64,000 nucleotides of DNA from Tritonibacter horizontis (GTDB lineage: Bacteria > Pseudomonadota > Alphaproteobacteria > Rhodobacterales > Rhodobacteraceae): positions 1 to 64,000 of the forward strand of contig NZ_LPUY01000082.1 of assembly GCF_001518015.1 (NCBI RefSeq), in the 5' to 3' direction. The notes beneath the pieces are model-generated. The model made no database searches. It had not been told where the DNA came from and saw only the letters and a list, made by a program, of their open reading frames with translations. Position numbers and translations under genes: made by a program. Positions 47,149-56,337 of the stretch are shown here, one piece after another; positions within the stretch are counted from its first letter, which is position 1, and every line of letters starts with the position of its first letter.

Positions 47149-48195
47149 TCAGTGGTCGGCAAAGGCCCAGGGGGCGGCGAGGGTCAGGCCGATCTGGTCG
47201 CCTGGTGCAAAACGCGCGCTGCTTTGGGCGACGAGGGGGTCGCCTGTTGCCGCCACCAGATCGAGCCGGTAGCGCCCGCCAAGATAGGTGACACGCTCGA
47301 CCTTGGCGCGGACGTCACCGGTTTCTGCAATGGTCAGGTTCTCGGGGCGCAGGCAGGCAAGCCGGGGCGTGTCTGTGTCGCTGTTCACGGCGATCCGGGT
47401 GCCCAACAGCGTCGCCCTGTAGCTGTGCCGGTCGTCGCGACTGATGTCGCAGAGCGGCACAACGGCGCCTTCGCCGATGAAACCGGCCACAAAGCGGTTT
47501 CGCGGACGGGCATAGAGCACCTCCGGGGTGTCAAACTGTACGATCCGGCCCGCGTTCATCACGGCAATGCGGTCTGCCATCGCCATGGCTTCGGCCTGAT
47601 CGTGGGTGACATAGACCATTGTCGCCCGCGTCCGCCGGTGGAAATCGGAAAACACTTGCTGCATCGAGGCCCGCAGGGCGACATCCAGATTGGCCAGTGG
47701 TTCATCGAGCAGGACAGCGGTCGGATCCGACACCAGACAACGTGCCAGCGCGACCCGTTGCCGTTGACCGCCCGAAAGTTCCGAAGGCATGCGGTCACCA
47801 AAGTCCGTCAGGGCGGTGGCCGCCAGTGCGGCGTCGGTGCGCCGGGCCTGTTCCTGGCGCGAGAGTTTGCGGATTTCCAGCGGATAACCGACGTTGCGCC
47901 GCACAGTCATATGTGGCCAGAGCGCATAGGACTGAAACACAAAACCGATGTTGCGCGCCTCGGGCGGCACGTTCAGCTGGCTGGTGGCGTCGGCCACCAT
48001 GCGCGACCCGATACGGATCTGCCCATGGCTTGGATGTTCGAACCCGGCCAGCAGACGCAGCAGCGTGGACTTTCCGCACCCGGAGGGACCGAGCAGGGCG
48101 ACGAACTCACCGTCCGGGATGGTGGTGGAAATCGCCTCCAGTGCGGTGGCATCGCCGAAATGCTTGGCAATATCGGACAGGATCAGCTCTGCCAT
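47149..48195 (-). CDS. ABC transporter ATPase, FbpC/PotA-like
   Basis: 348 residues. Walker A GPSGCGKST, signature LSGGQRQRVALARCL, Walker B VLLDEPLANLDVALR, His-loop VTHDQAEA and C-terminal TOBE domains. Energises the adjacent two-domain permease, whose gene it overlaps by 13 bases. The ferric/spermidine-type (FbpC/AfuC) class also includes sugar-phosphate importers, which fits the phosphatase neighbours. Confidence 0.87.
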   Translation of the reverse strand: MAELILSDIAKHFGDATALEAISTTIPDGEFVALLGPSGCGKSTLLRLLAGFEHPSHGQIRIGSRMVADATSQLNVPPEARNIGFVFQSYALWPHMTVRRNVGYPLEIRKLSRQEQARRTDAALAATALTDFGDRMPSELSGGQRQRVALARCLVSDPTAVLLDEPLANLDVALRASMQQVFSDFHRRTRATMVYVTHDQAEAMAMADRIAVMNAGRIVQFDTPEVLYARPRNRFVAGFIGEGAVVPLCDISRDDRHSYRATLLGTRIAVNSDTDTPRLACLRPENLTIAETGDVRAKVERVTYLGGRYRLDLVAATGDPLVAQSSARFAPGDQIGLTLAAPWAFADH

Positions 48196-49889
48196 GGGAC
48201 AACTCCTTTGGGCAGGTGGCGGGAGGTGATCTGGATCACGCCCATCAGGGCGATCACAACCGCGACGATTGACATGGCCACGGCGGAGGCCATCACCGTC
48301 TCGCCGCTGTCATCCAGGTTGAAGATCACCACCCCAAGGGTTTCGGTGCCCGACGACCACAAAAGTGCCGAGACGGTGAGTTCGTTGAACGCGGTGAGAA
48401 ACACCAAGATTGCACCGGCCGCGGCTGCGGGTGCCGTGAGGGGCAATATAATGTCTGTCAGGCGGCGGCGCAGCGAGGCACCGACCGATTGCGCGGCTTC
48501 GTCCATGGCCGGGTCGAGTTGCTTCAGGCTGGATTGCACGGGCCGGAACATCACCGCAAAGAACCGGGCGAGATAGGCCAGGAAGATGATCCAGATGGTG
48601 CCGTAGAGCGTCCGGTCGGTGAAGGGCAGGTTGATCAGCAGCAGGATCATCGCAATCGCCAGCACAACACCAGGAAGGGCGTAAGGCAGGTCCAGAAGGC
48701 TGTCGAACACCCGTGCGAACCGGGTCTGGTGACGCTCCATCAACCAGGCGAGGGGCAGGCTGATTGCGATCAGCAGGGCAGCGGCACCGGTCGACAGAAG
48801 AAAGGAGTTCACAAAGGCGCGCCGGGTCGCGGGCTGTCGAAACAACGCTTCGTTCCAGCCTTCCAGCGACAGCGTGTCCAGCCGCAGCGGGACGCCATAG
48901 GCCGGCACCAGCGAGGTCGCAAGCAGGCCCACCATCGGCAGCACCAGAATGGCAAGGATCACGGTCCAGAGTGCGATTTCGACTGGCAGCCGCGCGCCGC
49001 CAAGCGGGATCGACAGTGTCTGGCCGGAGGGTCCGACCAGATGCACCCGCTGGCGGCGCTGAAAGAACCGCTGCAGCAGGATGCCAAAGATCGCCACCAG
49101 TCCGATCACGATGGCCAATACGGCGACTTCGGACAGCACCGATGTGCCCATCCCGGCGAGCCGTTGGTAGATCAGCGTTGGCAGGGTGGTGTATCCGGCG
49201 GGAATGCCCAGCATCGCCGGTATCCCGAAGTTGCCAAGGGCGGTGACAAAGGTGATGGCGATCCCGGCGGCGAGGCTCGGCAGGGTCAGGGGCAGCACGA
49301 TCTGCCACCAGACGCGCATTCCACGAGCGCCGGAAATCCGCGCTGCCTCGACCACGTCCTGTGGCACGGCGCGCAGTCCGGCGCGCAGGGTCAGAAAAAT
49401 GATCGACGTATGCTGGATACCGAGGAGAAAGATGATCCCACCGGCGGAATAGAGCGGTTGCGGCGCTCCGAGGGGCGGGGCGAGGCCGAGCGTTTTTAGG
49501 AACACCGATGACGGCCCCATGATCTGGGTCCAGGACAGCGCGGTAATTTGCGGCGGAATCATCATCGGGATCATCAGGCAGAACACCAGCGCGGCCTTGT
49601 TGCGCAGATCCGTCAGGGCAACCAGAAAGGCAAAGACACTGCCGATCACCACAGAGACCACTGTCCCAAGCGCGGCTGTGGTGAGCGAATGCCTCAGCGC
49701 CGTGTGCGTCGATGATTTGCCGAGCACCTCCGCAATGAATGTCAGGTTCACTGCGCCACCCGCCGTGATGCCTTCGTAAAAAAGCCGGACCACAGGGGCG
49801 AGGGTGACCAGGACCGCCACACCGAGAATGAGGGACAGCAGCCGACCCTCTGATCGGCTGCTGCTGGTATTGCGTGGAACAGGCTTCAT
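48183..49889 (-). CDS. ABC transporter permease, two-domain FbpB/AfuB-like
   Basis: 568 residues, about twelve transmembrane helices in two repeats. Each half has an EAA loop: VVEAARISGARGMRVWWQIVLPL (first) and MDEAAQSVGASLRRRLTDIILPL (second). A fused double permease is standard for the FbpB/AfuB class. Overlaps the binding-protein gene by 4 bases. Confidence 0.88.
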   Translation of the reverse strand: MKPVPRNTSSSRSEGRLLSLILGVAVLVTLAPVVRLFYEGITAGGAVNLTFIAEVLGKSSTHTALRHSLTTAALGTVVSVVIGSVFAFLVALTDLRNKAALVFCLMIPMMIPPQITALSWTQIMGPSSVFLKTLGLAPPLGAPQPLYSAGGIIFLLGIQHTSIIFLTLRAGLRAVPQDVVEAARISGARGMRVWWQIVLPLTLPSLAAGIAITFVTALGNFGIPAMLGIPAGYTTLPTLIYQRLAGMGTSVLSEVAVLAIVIGLVAIFGILLQRFFQRRQRVHLVGPSGQTLSIPLGGARLPVEIALWTVILAILVLPMVGLLATSLVPAYGVPLRLDTLSLEGWNEALFRQPATRRAFVNSFLLSTGAAALLIAISLPLAWLMERHQTRFARVFDSLLDLPYALPGVVLAIAMILLLINLPFTDRTLYGTIWIIFLAYLARFFAVMFRPVQSSLKQLDPAMDEAAQSVGASLRRRLTDIILPLTAPAAAAGAILVFLTAFNELTVSALLWSSGTETLGVVIFNLDDSGETVMASAVAMSIVAVVIALMGVIQITSRHLPKGVVPWQS

Positions 49890-50854
49890 TCGGAGCCAAA
49901 GACCGCGGCGAATTTTTCCTTGTTGGCCTCGGCATCTTTCAGCGCCTGGGCGGGATCAAAGGCCATCAGCTTGATCTCGTCGCGGGCGGGGAAGCCGGCG
50001 GGGACGTCCATGCCGTTGCGGGCTGGAATGTAGCCCATGTCGAGCACCAGATCCTGGCCCTGCTGCGACAGAACGAAGTCGACGAACTTCTCGGCCGCGG
50101 CGACATTCTTGGCGGTTTCGAGGATCGCGACAGGCTCGGTCACATAAGAGACACCTTCCTCGGGGAAGACGAATTCAACCGGCGAGCCATCGGCCTTGTT
50201 GCGAATGGCAAGGAAGTCCACAACCACACCGTAGGGTTTCTCGCCAGAGGCAACCGCCTTGAAAGTGCCGCCGTTGCCGCCCTGGGCACGGGCCTCGTTT
50301 GCGGCGAGTTTGTCATAGTAGTCCCAGCCGAGATCCTTGTCGCCCGTCAGCGTGGCAAGGTGGATCAGCGCGGCGCCGGAATAGAGCGGCGAGGGCATTG
50401 CGATCTGACCCTTGAGGCTGGCGTCGGCCAGATCGGCCCAGGATGAGGGCTGCATTTCGGCGCCGGTGTTGTAGACGATGCCGGTTGTGATCAGCTTGGT
50501 GGAATAGTAGTAGCCATCGGCGCTGTAGAGCGCGGGATCAAAAGCCTCCGCCTCGGCGGATTTATAGGCTTTCAGGTGTCCGTCCTGCGCCATCCCTTCG
50601 AGCGTGACAGTGTCGGCGATCAACAGCACGTCAGGCTGCGGGCTGCCGGCTTCGATTTCGGCCATCAGGCGGGCCATCAGCTTGGTTGTGCCATCGCGAA
50701 CCCAGTCCACCTCGATATCGGGGTGGGCCGCCATGAAGGCATCGACGGTCTTTTGCGCATCGGCGTTGGGCTGCGAGGTATAAAGGGTCAACGTGTCGGC
50801 AAAGGACACGGAGGCAACCAGCGAAAGGGCTGCAGCGGACAGGATAGATTTCAT
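49886..50854 (-). CDS. ABC transporter substrate-binding protein, AfuA/FbpA-like
   Basis: 322 residues. Signal peptide 1-19. Family fold with LTLYTSQPNADAQKTVDAFMAAHPDIEVDWVRDGTTKLMARL and the C-terminal GYIPARNG. This group binds ferric ion, 2-aminoethylphosphonate or, in AfuA, hexose phosphates. The Tyr pair that coordinates iron in FbpA is not obvious. First gene of the six-gene operon. Divergent from the DeoR regulator across 166 bases that contain two CTTTC-N4-GAAAG sites. Confidence 0.85.
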   Translation of the reverse strand: MKSILSAAALSLVASVSFADTLTLYTSQPNADAQKTVDAFMAAHPDIEVDWVRDGTTKLMARLMAEIEAGSPQPDVLLIADTVTLEGMAQDGHLKAYKSAEAEAFDPALYSADGYYYSTKLITTGIVYNTGAEMQPSSWADLADASLKGQIAMPSPLYSGAALIHLATLTGDKDLGWDYYDKLAANEARAQGGNGGTFKAVASGEKPYGVVVDFLAIRNKADGSPVEFVFPEEGVSYVTEPVAILETAKNVAAAEKFVDFVLSQQGQDLVLDMGYIPARNGMDVPAGFPARDEIKLMAFDPAQALKDAEANKEKFAAVFGSE

Positions 50855-50873
50855 TCGACGTCTCCAATGTTGG

Positions 50874-50887
50874 CTTTCGTTCGAAAG
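50874..50887. promoter_or_regulatory. DeoR operator candidate CTTTCGTTCGAAAG
   Basis: Perfect 6-bp arms around TT, 20 bases upstream of the binding-protein start codon. The second CTTTC-N4-GAAAG site, at 51004-51017, lies just before deoR. Confidence 0.6.
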
Positions 50888-51003
50888 TCGGTGCGCTGCC
50901 CTTATTCCGTGAGTCTGAAACCGTTTTGTGACGTTTTTCCAAAATTATTTTTACCTTGATCGGTCTTGTTCGAGGTTGCTAGGACATCAGAAATTGAAGT
51001 TCA

Positions 51004-51017
51004 CTTTCAAAGGAAAG
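51004..51017. promoter_or_regulatory. DeoR operator candidate CTTTCAAAGGAAAG
   Basis: Same CTTTC-N4-GAAAG spacing as the site at 50874, placed 3 bases before the deoR ATG and overlapping its ribosome-binding site (AGGAAA). This fits autorepression. Confidence 0.5.
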
Positions 51018-51020
51018 CGA

Positions 51021-51833
51021 ATGCGGAGAAGCGATCTGAACCGGCGACGAGATGAGATCATCGCATTGCTCTGCGAAGCGGATGCGCTGTCTGCGGCGGA
51101 TCTGGCGCGCCATCTCGGGGTGTCGGTACAGACCATTCGGACCGACCTGCGCGATTTGGACGAAGCGGCGCTGGTCCATCGGCGCAACGGGGTTGCACGG
51201 CTGCGGCAGCAGTCGGAGAACATAGGATACGCGCCCCGGATCAGCGTCGCCCGCGCAGAGAAGCACCAGATTGCGATTGCGACCCGCGACCTTGTTCCCG
51301 ATGGCGCGCGTGTCGCCCTTGGCACCGGGACAACGGTCGAGGCCTGCGCGCGGATGCTGGCGGCATCGCGAACAGGGTTGTTCGTGGCCACCAATAACAT
51401 CCATGCCGTGGTCGCCCTGCAAGGCGCGCCAGAAGTGGAGGTCGCGCTGGCGGGTGGCGCGGTACGATTGCGCGACCTCGATATGATCGGCGCCGCAAGC
51501 GCTGCGTTCTTTGCGAACTACCGGGTCGATCTGGCGATCTTCAGCTGTGGGGGGCTGTCGCGCGAGGGCGAGATCCTGGACTATAATGCCGACGAGGTGG
51601 TGGCACGGTTGGCTCTGGGTGACTGCGCGCGATGTCGGATTCTGGTGATGGATCAGGCGAAACTGGGGCGCGATTTGCCCTTTCGGAAAGATCGAATTTG
51701 GGACTACGACGCCGTTGTCACCGGTGCCGAGCTGCCCCCTGAGTTACAGTCGCGCTGTCAGGATGCGGGCTGCGAGGTTATCAAGGTCAACGCCGGTCCC
51801 GAGGGTGTCGCGGCGCGTGAGCCTTTGAGCTGA
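51021..51833 (+). CDS. DeoR-family transcriptional regulator
   Basis: 270 residues from the ATG at 51021, preceded by AAAGGAAA. N-terminal helix-turn-helix (RRDEIIALLCEADALSAADLARHLGVSVQTIRTDLRDLDEAALVHRRNG) and a C-terminal DeoRC sugar-phosphate sensor domain (ATRDLVPDGARVALGTGTTVEACARML, VEVALAGGAVRLRDLDMIG, CGGLSREGEILDYN). DeoR/GlpR-type regulators bind phosphorylated sugars or glycerol-3-phosphate. It is divergent from the six-gene operon and should repress it and itself, so the imported substrate probably yields a phosphorylated inducer. Confidence 0.88.
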   Translation: MRRSDLNRRRDEIIALLCEADALSAADLARHLGVSVQTIRTDLRDLDEAALVHRRNGVARLRQQSENIGYAPRISVARAEKHQIAIATRDLVPDGARVALGTGTTVEACARMLAASRTGLFVATNNIHAVVALQGAPEVEVALAGGAVRLRDLDMIGAASAAFFANYRVDLAIFSCGGLSREGEILDYNADEVVARLALGDCARCRILVMDQAKLGRDLPFRKDRIWDYDAVVTGAELPPELQSRCQDAGCEVIKVNAGPEGVAAREPLS

Positions 51834-52170
51834 AACGACAGTCGGCCGACATGCGCCCTGGCTCTGATACTGGTCAGAAATGCGAGTCATCGACCGGCCG
51901 ACTGGTTAAAATGCGACAAGTATTGCCCGCCGTCCCTGCCACACCGTCCGGTTGATCCCCTGGGTTCAATCAGGGCTGATTGCAAGCTGTCCATACGCTG
52001 TCAGAGCCGTTTGCGAGACCGCCCGGGGGCCCGTTTCGGACGGGTGTCTGGCCTCTGTGCGGGTCTGAGTTTCTCCACAATCGCGGAAATCAAATGTTAA
52101 GGCCCTCGGGCTAAGACTTGTCCCATCGAACTGTAGTCAATCGCCGAAAACGGGGGTGCGAATCGCGAAA
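51834..52170. other. intergenic region between deoR and the chemotaxis operon
   Basis: 337 bases without a convincing gene. An inverted repeat CAGTCGGCC (51839-51847) / GGCCGACTG (51896-51904) lies just after deoR. A small hairpin CCCGT-TTCGG-ACGGG (52030-52044) without a T tract might end deoR transcription. The remainder should contain the chemotaxis promoter, but no clear -35/-10 pair was identified. Confidence 0.3.
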
Positions 52171-52458
52171 ATGTCCACAGAAACGCAAAAGCATAATCTA
52201 GATTTGCCCAATGCCTTCGCGGATCTAGACCCATTGATTGCCTTTTTTGGAGCCTCCCGAGACAAGGCGGTTGAGATCGATTGCAGCACAGTCACGGTCA
52301 TGCCGTCGCGTTGTCTGCAACTGCTCTTGGGAGCCGAACAACAGTGGCGTTCCGAGGGGCTGGGTTTCTCGGTCACTAATATCAACGAGGGGTGCAGAAA
52401 ATCCCTCACCCTTCTGGGTCTGGAACCCAACCGATTTGAAGACGAGGAAACAGTATGA
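52171..52458 (+). CDS. STAS-domain protein, chemotaxis-operon leader
   Basis: 95 residues from the ATG at 52171 (a GTG at 52156 is an alternative). STAS-like fold: VEIDCSTVTVMPSRCLQLLLGAEQQWRSEGLGFSVTNINEGCRKSLTLLGLE, without the Asp-Ser phosphorylation motif of classical anti-sigma antagonists (the position reads MPSR). It overlaps cheY by 4 bases. A small STAS protein ahead of cheY-cheA is seen in some alphaproteobacterial chemotaxis-like operons; role unclear. Confidence 0.75.
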   Translation: MSTETQKHNLDLPNAFADLDPLIAFFGASRDKAVEIDCSTVTVMPSRCLQLLLGAEQQWRSEGLGFSVTNINEGCRKSLTLLGLEPNRFEDEETV

Positions 52459-52829
52459 AAACCAAAGTTCTGGCAATCGATGACTCCCGCACTATCCGGA
52501 ATCTGCTGGCAGCAACCCTGGAAGAAGCCGGTTTCGAATATCATTGCGCGGTTGATGGCCGTGAAGGTGTCGACATGTATGACGATGTCGCACCCGACGT
52601 TGTGATTACCGATATCAACATGCCCAATCTCGATGGTTTCGGCGTGATCGAAGAGCTGCGCGGCACAGGTATCAATTCCAAAGTGCCGATTCTGGTTCTG
52701 ACCACCGAAAGCGCGCCTGAAATGAAGGCCCGTGCCCGTGATGCCGGGGCCACCGGCTGGATCACCAAGCCGTTCGACGACCAGTCCCTGATCTTTGCGC
52801 TCAAGCGTGTAACTGGAGCGGTTGCATAA
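52455..52829 (+). CDS. cheY: CheY-type response regulator
   Basis: 124 residues. Complete receiver: AIDDSRTIRNLL acidic pocket, phosphoacceptor Asp in VVITDINMPNLDG (residue ~54), Thr in VLTTESAP and Lys in WITKPFDD. No output domain; takes phosphate from CheA and acts on motor or another target. Begins inside the STAS stop and is followed directly by cheA (start 52831). Confidence 0.92.
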   Translation: MKTKVLAIDDSRTIRNLLAATLEEAGFEYHCAVDGREGVDMYDDVAPDVVITDINMPNLDGFGVIEELRGTGINSKVPILVLTTESAPEMKARARDAGATGWITKPFDDQSLIFALKRVTGAVA

Positions 52830-52830
52830 G

Positions 52831-54966
52831 ATGTCCGGGTCGATTCAAGATACATTCTTTGAGGAGTGCCAAGAGCTCCTTGAGGCTATGGATGAGGGTC
52901 TGACCGTTATCGAAGGAGGCGATCACGACCCCGAAACGGTCAACGCCGTGTTCCGTGCCGTTCACTCTATCAAGGGTGGTGCCGGTGCGTTCGGTCTTGA
53001 TGATCTGGTCGCGTTTGCGCACAAGTTCGAAACGGTTTTTGACGAAGTCCGGTCCAACAAGCTGCAGCTGGATGTGAAGCTGATCCAGCTTCTGCTGCGC
53101 TGTAGCGATCATCTGGCCGATCTGGTCAGCGTCGCACGCGATGGTGGCGGCGTCGATCAGGAACACAACGATGTTCTGATTGCGGGCCTTGAGGAATACC
53201 TTGGCGAGGAAGAGGAAGAGCTCACGTTCGAGCCTATGGGCCTTGGCGGCCCCTCTGTCCCGCTGCCATTGATGGACGAAGCCGAGAAAACCTATGAAAT
53301 TCGGTTTCATCCGCTGAAAGAAATGTTTGGAACCGGGAACGAACCGTTCTTCCTGTTTCAGGCTCTTTCCGAACTGGGCCCACTCAAGGTGGTCCTGGAC
53401 GAGACAGAGCTACCGGGTTTTGACGCCATGGAGATGGATGAAAGCTATCTCGCGTGGAATTTGACCCTGACAACAAGCGAACCCAAATCCTCTGTCGAGG
53501 CTGTGTTTGAGTTCGTCGAAGGCCTGTGTGAACTCTCGATTGCATCCGACAAGGATGCCGAGGAGGAAGCCGCTGCCCTGGCTGCACTGAACGCTGCATT
53601 TGGTATGACCGGGGATAATGCCGAGCCCGAGACACCAGACCCTTTTGACGCGCCGGCATCCGCAGAGGTAGCTCCCGTGGCGACACCAGAACCGACGGAA
53701 AAAGTCGAGGCTGCAAAGCCCGAGAGCAACAAGCCAGAACAGCGCGGTCCCAAGCCGACCTTGCGTGTTGATCTGGAGCGGGTGGACCGGCTCATCAACG
53801 CGGTTGGCGAACTGATCATCAATCACTCCATGTTGGCACAACAGATTGCCAATCTGGATGTGGCGGACCTTCGAGATGTGGAAACTGAGCTGGAGGGGTT
53901 CAAGAACCTTGCCCGCGACATCCAGGAAGGCGTGATGTCCATTCGCGCCCAACCGGTCAAACCCTTGTTCCAGCGGATGGCCCGGATTGTGCGCGAAGCT
54001 TCGGCTGCCACGGATAAATCCGCCAAGCTGGTCACCGAGGGTGAAAACACAGAGGTCGACAAGACGGTCATCGAACGCCTGTCTGACCCGCTGACGCACA
54101 TCTTGCGGAATGCGGTGGATCACGGTGTCGAAAAACCTGATGATCGTGAGGCGATCGGCAAGAACCGCGTCGGTTCCATTCGGTTGTCTGCTTCACACCG
54201 TTCGGGCAGCGTCTGTATCGAGATCAAGGACGATGGCGCCGGGGTAAATCGCCCGCGTGTCAAACAGATCGCGATCGAAAAGGGTCTGATCCCGGACAAT
54301 GCAGAGCTGACGGACGCTGAGATCGACAACCTTCTGTTCCTGCCGGGATTTTCCACAGCCAAGGAGGTGTCCAACCTCTCTGGTCGGGGCGTCGGCATGG
54401 ACGTGGTCAAGAACGCGGTGACAGCCCTCGGCGGGCGGATCAATATCTCGTCGACGCCAGGCAAAGGGTCCACATTTACGATCATCCTGCCGCTGACGCT
54501 GGCCGTGATGGACGGCATGGTGGTCTCGGTTGCGGATCAAACGATGGTTGTTCCGATCACGTCGATCATCGAAACCATGCGTGGAAGCGACGATATGATC
54601 AACAGCCTTGGTGCCGACGGTACCCTGTTGTCGATCCGTGGCAATTTTGTCCCGATCTGCGACGTGGCAAAGGCGCTTGGGCTGCGCAAGCCCAATGGTG
54701 ACCAGCCGCCAGGCGTCTATCTTCTGGTGGAAACCGAAACCGGCGCGCGCAGTGCCCTCGCCGTGGACGATATTCATGACCAGAGACAGGTTGTGATCAA
54801 GAGCCTGGATGGCGTCTGTGGGAATATTCCCGGCGTCGCTGCAGCCACGATCCTGGGGGATGGCAAGATCGCCATGATCCTGGATCCAGAGAGCATCTTG
54901 GCGGCCTCCCCTACATCGGCCACCTTTGATACAGAGCGGAGAATGAGCAATGCAATCGCAAGCTGA
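52831..54966 (+). CDS. cheA: chemotaxis histidine kinase CheA
   Basis: 711 residues from the ATG at 52831. P1 HPt (FRAVHSIKGGAGAFG, His45), then a less conserved P2-like acidic linker (~130-290), P3 dimerisation (LRVDLERVDRLINAVGELIINHSML), P4 kinase (HILRNAVDHGVEKPDDR; ADGAGVNRPRV; GRGVGMDVVKNAV) and P5 CheW-like domain (~575-711). It autophosphorylates and passes phosphate to the flanking CheY proteins. Core of the operon; the stop overlaps cheW. Confidence 0.94.
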   Translation: MSGSIQDTFFEECQELLEAMDEGLTVIEGGDHDPETVNAVFRAVHSIKGGAGAFGLDDLVAFAHKFETVFDEVRSNKLQLDVKLIQLLLRCSDHLADLVSVARDGGGVDQEHNDVLIAGLEEYLGEEEEELTFEPMGLGGPSVPLPLMDEAEKTYEIRFHPLKEMFGTGNEPFFLFQALSELGPLKVVLDETELPGFDAMEMDESYLAWNLTLTTSEPKSSVEAVFEFVEGLCELSIASDKDAEEEAAALAALNAAFGMTGDNAEPETPDPFDAPASAEVAPVATPEPTEKVEAAKPESNKPEQRGPKPTLRVDLERVDRLINAVGELIINHSMLAQQIANLDVADLRDVETELEGFKNLARDIQEGVMSIRAQPVKPLFQRMARIVREASAATDKSAKLVTEGENTEVDKTVIERLSDPLTHILRNAVDHGVEKPDDREAIGKNRVGSIRLSASHRSGSVCIEIKDDGAGVNRPRVKQIAIEKGLIPDNAELTDAEIDNLLFLPGFSTAKEVSNLSGRGVGMDVVKNAVTALGGRINISSTPGKGSTFTIILPLTLAVMDGMVVSVADQTMVVPITSIIETMRGSDDMINSLGADGTLLSIRGNFVPICDVAKALGLRKPNGDQPPGVYLLVETETGARSALAVDDIHDQRQVVIKSLDGVCGNIPGVAAATILGDGKIAMILDPESILAASPTSATFDTERRMSNAIAS

Positions 54967-55438
54967 AGTTAAAATTGGCGACCAAGAGGTCAAACATGCT
55001 CAGCAGAGCGAGTTTGTCAGCTTCACGGTTGCAGGACAGGCCTTCTGCCTGAAGATCACCCAGATCCGCGAGATCAGACGCTGGTCGCCGGTCACGATCT
55101 TGCCGCACGCACCCGTTGACGTGCTGGGCGTGATGAACCTGCGCGGGGCGGTCATTCCAATCTACGATCTTTCGGCGCGTTTTGGCCTGGAGCAAACAGA
55201 AGCCAGCGAACGCAACGTTGTAATCGTGGTTGCGGTCAACAATAAACCGGTCGGGTTGCTGGCCGAGTCCGTTTCCGAGATCATTTCGATCAACCCGGAA
55301 GAGATCCAGGACACACCGCAGGTCGATAGCCGCCATACGATGGAATACATCCAAGGCATCATCTCCCATGACGAAACCATGGTCCGCATCATCAATCTGG
55401 ATGCGGTGATCTCTGTTCCGGAGCAAGGCCTGTCGTGA
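54950..55438 (+). CDS. cheW: chemotaxis coupling protein CheW
   Basis: 162 residues with the CheW fold (FVSFTVAGQAFCLKITQIREIRRW, HAPVDVLGVMNLRGAVIPIYDLSARFGL). Links receptors to CheA. Overlaps cheA by 17 bases and cheR by 4. Confidence 0.93.
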   Translation: MQSQAEVKIGDQEVKHAQQSEFVSFTVAGQAFCLKITQIREIRRWSPVTILPHAPVDVLGVMNLRGAVIPIYDLSARFGLEQTEASERNVVIVVAVNNKPVGLLAESVSEIISINPEEIQDTPQVDSRHTMEYIQGIISHDETMVRIINLDAVISVPEQGLS

Positions 55439-56292
55439 GCATCGCTGGTCGCATCGAACCCCTTGACGAAGGTATCATTCTGTCTGATCAGGACTTTGAT
55501 GCCATCGCGCAGTTTGCCTACAAGCATTTCGGCCTGGCTATGTCGCCCAGCAAGAAGCCGCTTGTCTCGTCCAGACTGTCTCGCAAGTTGAGAAAACAGA
55601 ACATCAAGACGTTCAAAGACTATTTGAAACGGCTTGATGGTCCCAACGCTGATCAGGAACGCAGCGAGCTTCTGTCCCTGCTCACTACAAATGTGACGCA
55701 GTTCTTTCGAGAACCACATCACTTTGAGACGCTGCGCAAGGACGTTCTGCCGCCGCTTATCGAACGGGCAAAGAAGGGCGGGCGGGTACGGATCTGGTCT
55801 GCAGGCTGTTCCATCGGTCAGGAGCCTTACACCATTGCGGCGGTATTGCATGCGATGCTGCCGGACGCTGACAGATATGACATCAAAATCCTGGGCACAG
55901 ATATCGACCCGGTCGTTGTCAAGACGGCGGAGGTGGGACAATATCCGCTTGAAGACTTTGAGGGTATTCCCAAAGAGTACAAGATGCAGCTTGAAGCGGG
56001 CGCCAAGCCTGAAACGGGCCGGGTACCGCAATTCTTGCGCAACAAGGTTACATTCGGGGTCCTGAATCTCATTCAGCCGTTTCCGTTCAAGGGCAAGTTC
56101 GACGCGATCTTCTGCCGCAACGTTGCGATCTATTTCGACAACCCGACGCAGCAGAAAGTTTGGCAAGCCTTTCAGAAGTCCCTTACCCCTGGCGGGTACC
56201 TATTCATTGGGCATTCCGAGCGTATGTCAGGCCCTGCGGCCCAATATATGAAGACGGTCGGTATCACTACATATCTCAATACCCCTGGCTAG
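55435..56292 (+). CDS. cheR: chemotaxis methyltransferase CheR
   Basis: 285 residues from a GTG at 55435. N-terminal helical domain (~20-90), then the SAM-binding Rossmann domain with WSAGCSIGQEPYTIA, LGTDIDPVVVKTAE and CRNVAIYFDNPTQQ. Methylates glutamates of chemoreceptors. No cheB methylesterase, cheD or receptor gene lies in this operon, so adaptation would depend on genes elsewhere. Confidence 0.93.
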   Translation: MSIAGRIEPLDEGIILSDQDFDAIAQFAYKHFGLAMSPSKKPLVSSRLSRKLRKQNIKTFKDYLKRLDGPNADQERSELLSLLTTNVTQFFREPHHFETLRKDVLPPLIERAKKGGRVRIWSAGCSIGQEPYTIAAVLHAMLPDADRYDIKILGTDIDPVVVKTAEVGQYPLEDFEGIPKEYKMQLEAGAKPETGRVPQFLRNKVTFGVLNLIQPFPFKGKFDAIFCRNVAIYFDNPTQQKVWQAFQKSLTPGGYLFIGHSERMSGPAAQYMKTVGITTYLNTPG

Positions 56293-56337
56293 GTCACACT
56301 CACGGCTAGCCATGATGAGAACACGAGGAAATAGAAC

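Noticed and set aside
51839-51904. CAGTCGGCC / GGCCGACTG inverted repeat after deoR as a terminator
   Set aside because: 48-base spacer and no T tract make an intrinsic terminator unlikely; kept only as a note in the intergenic entry.
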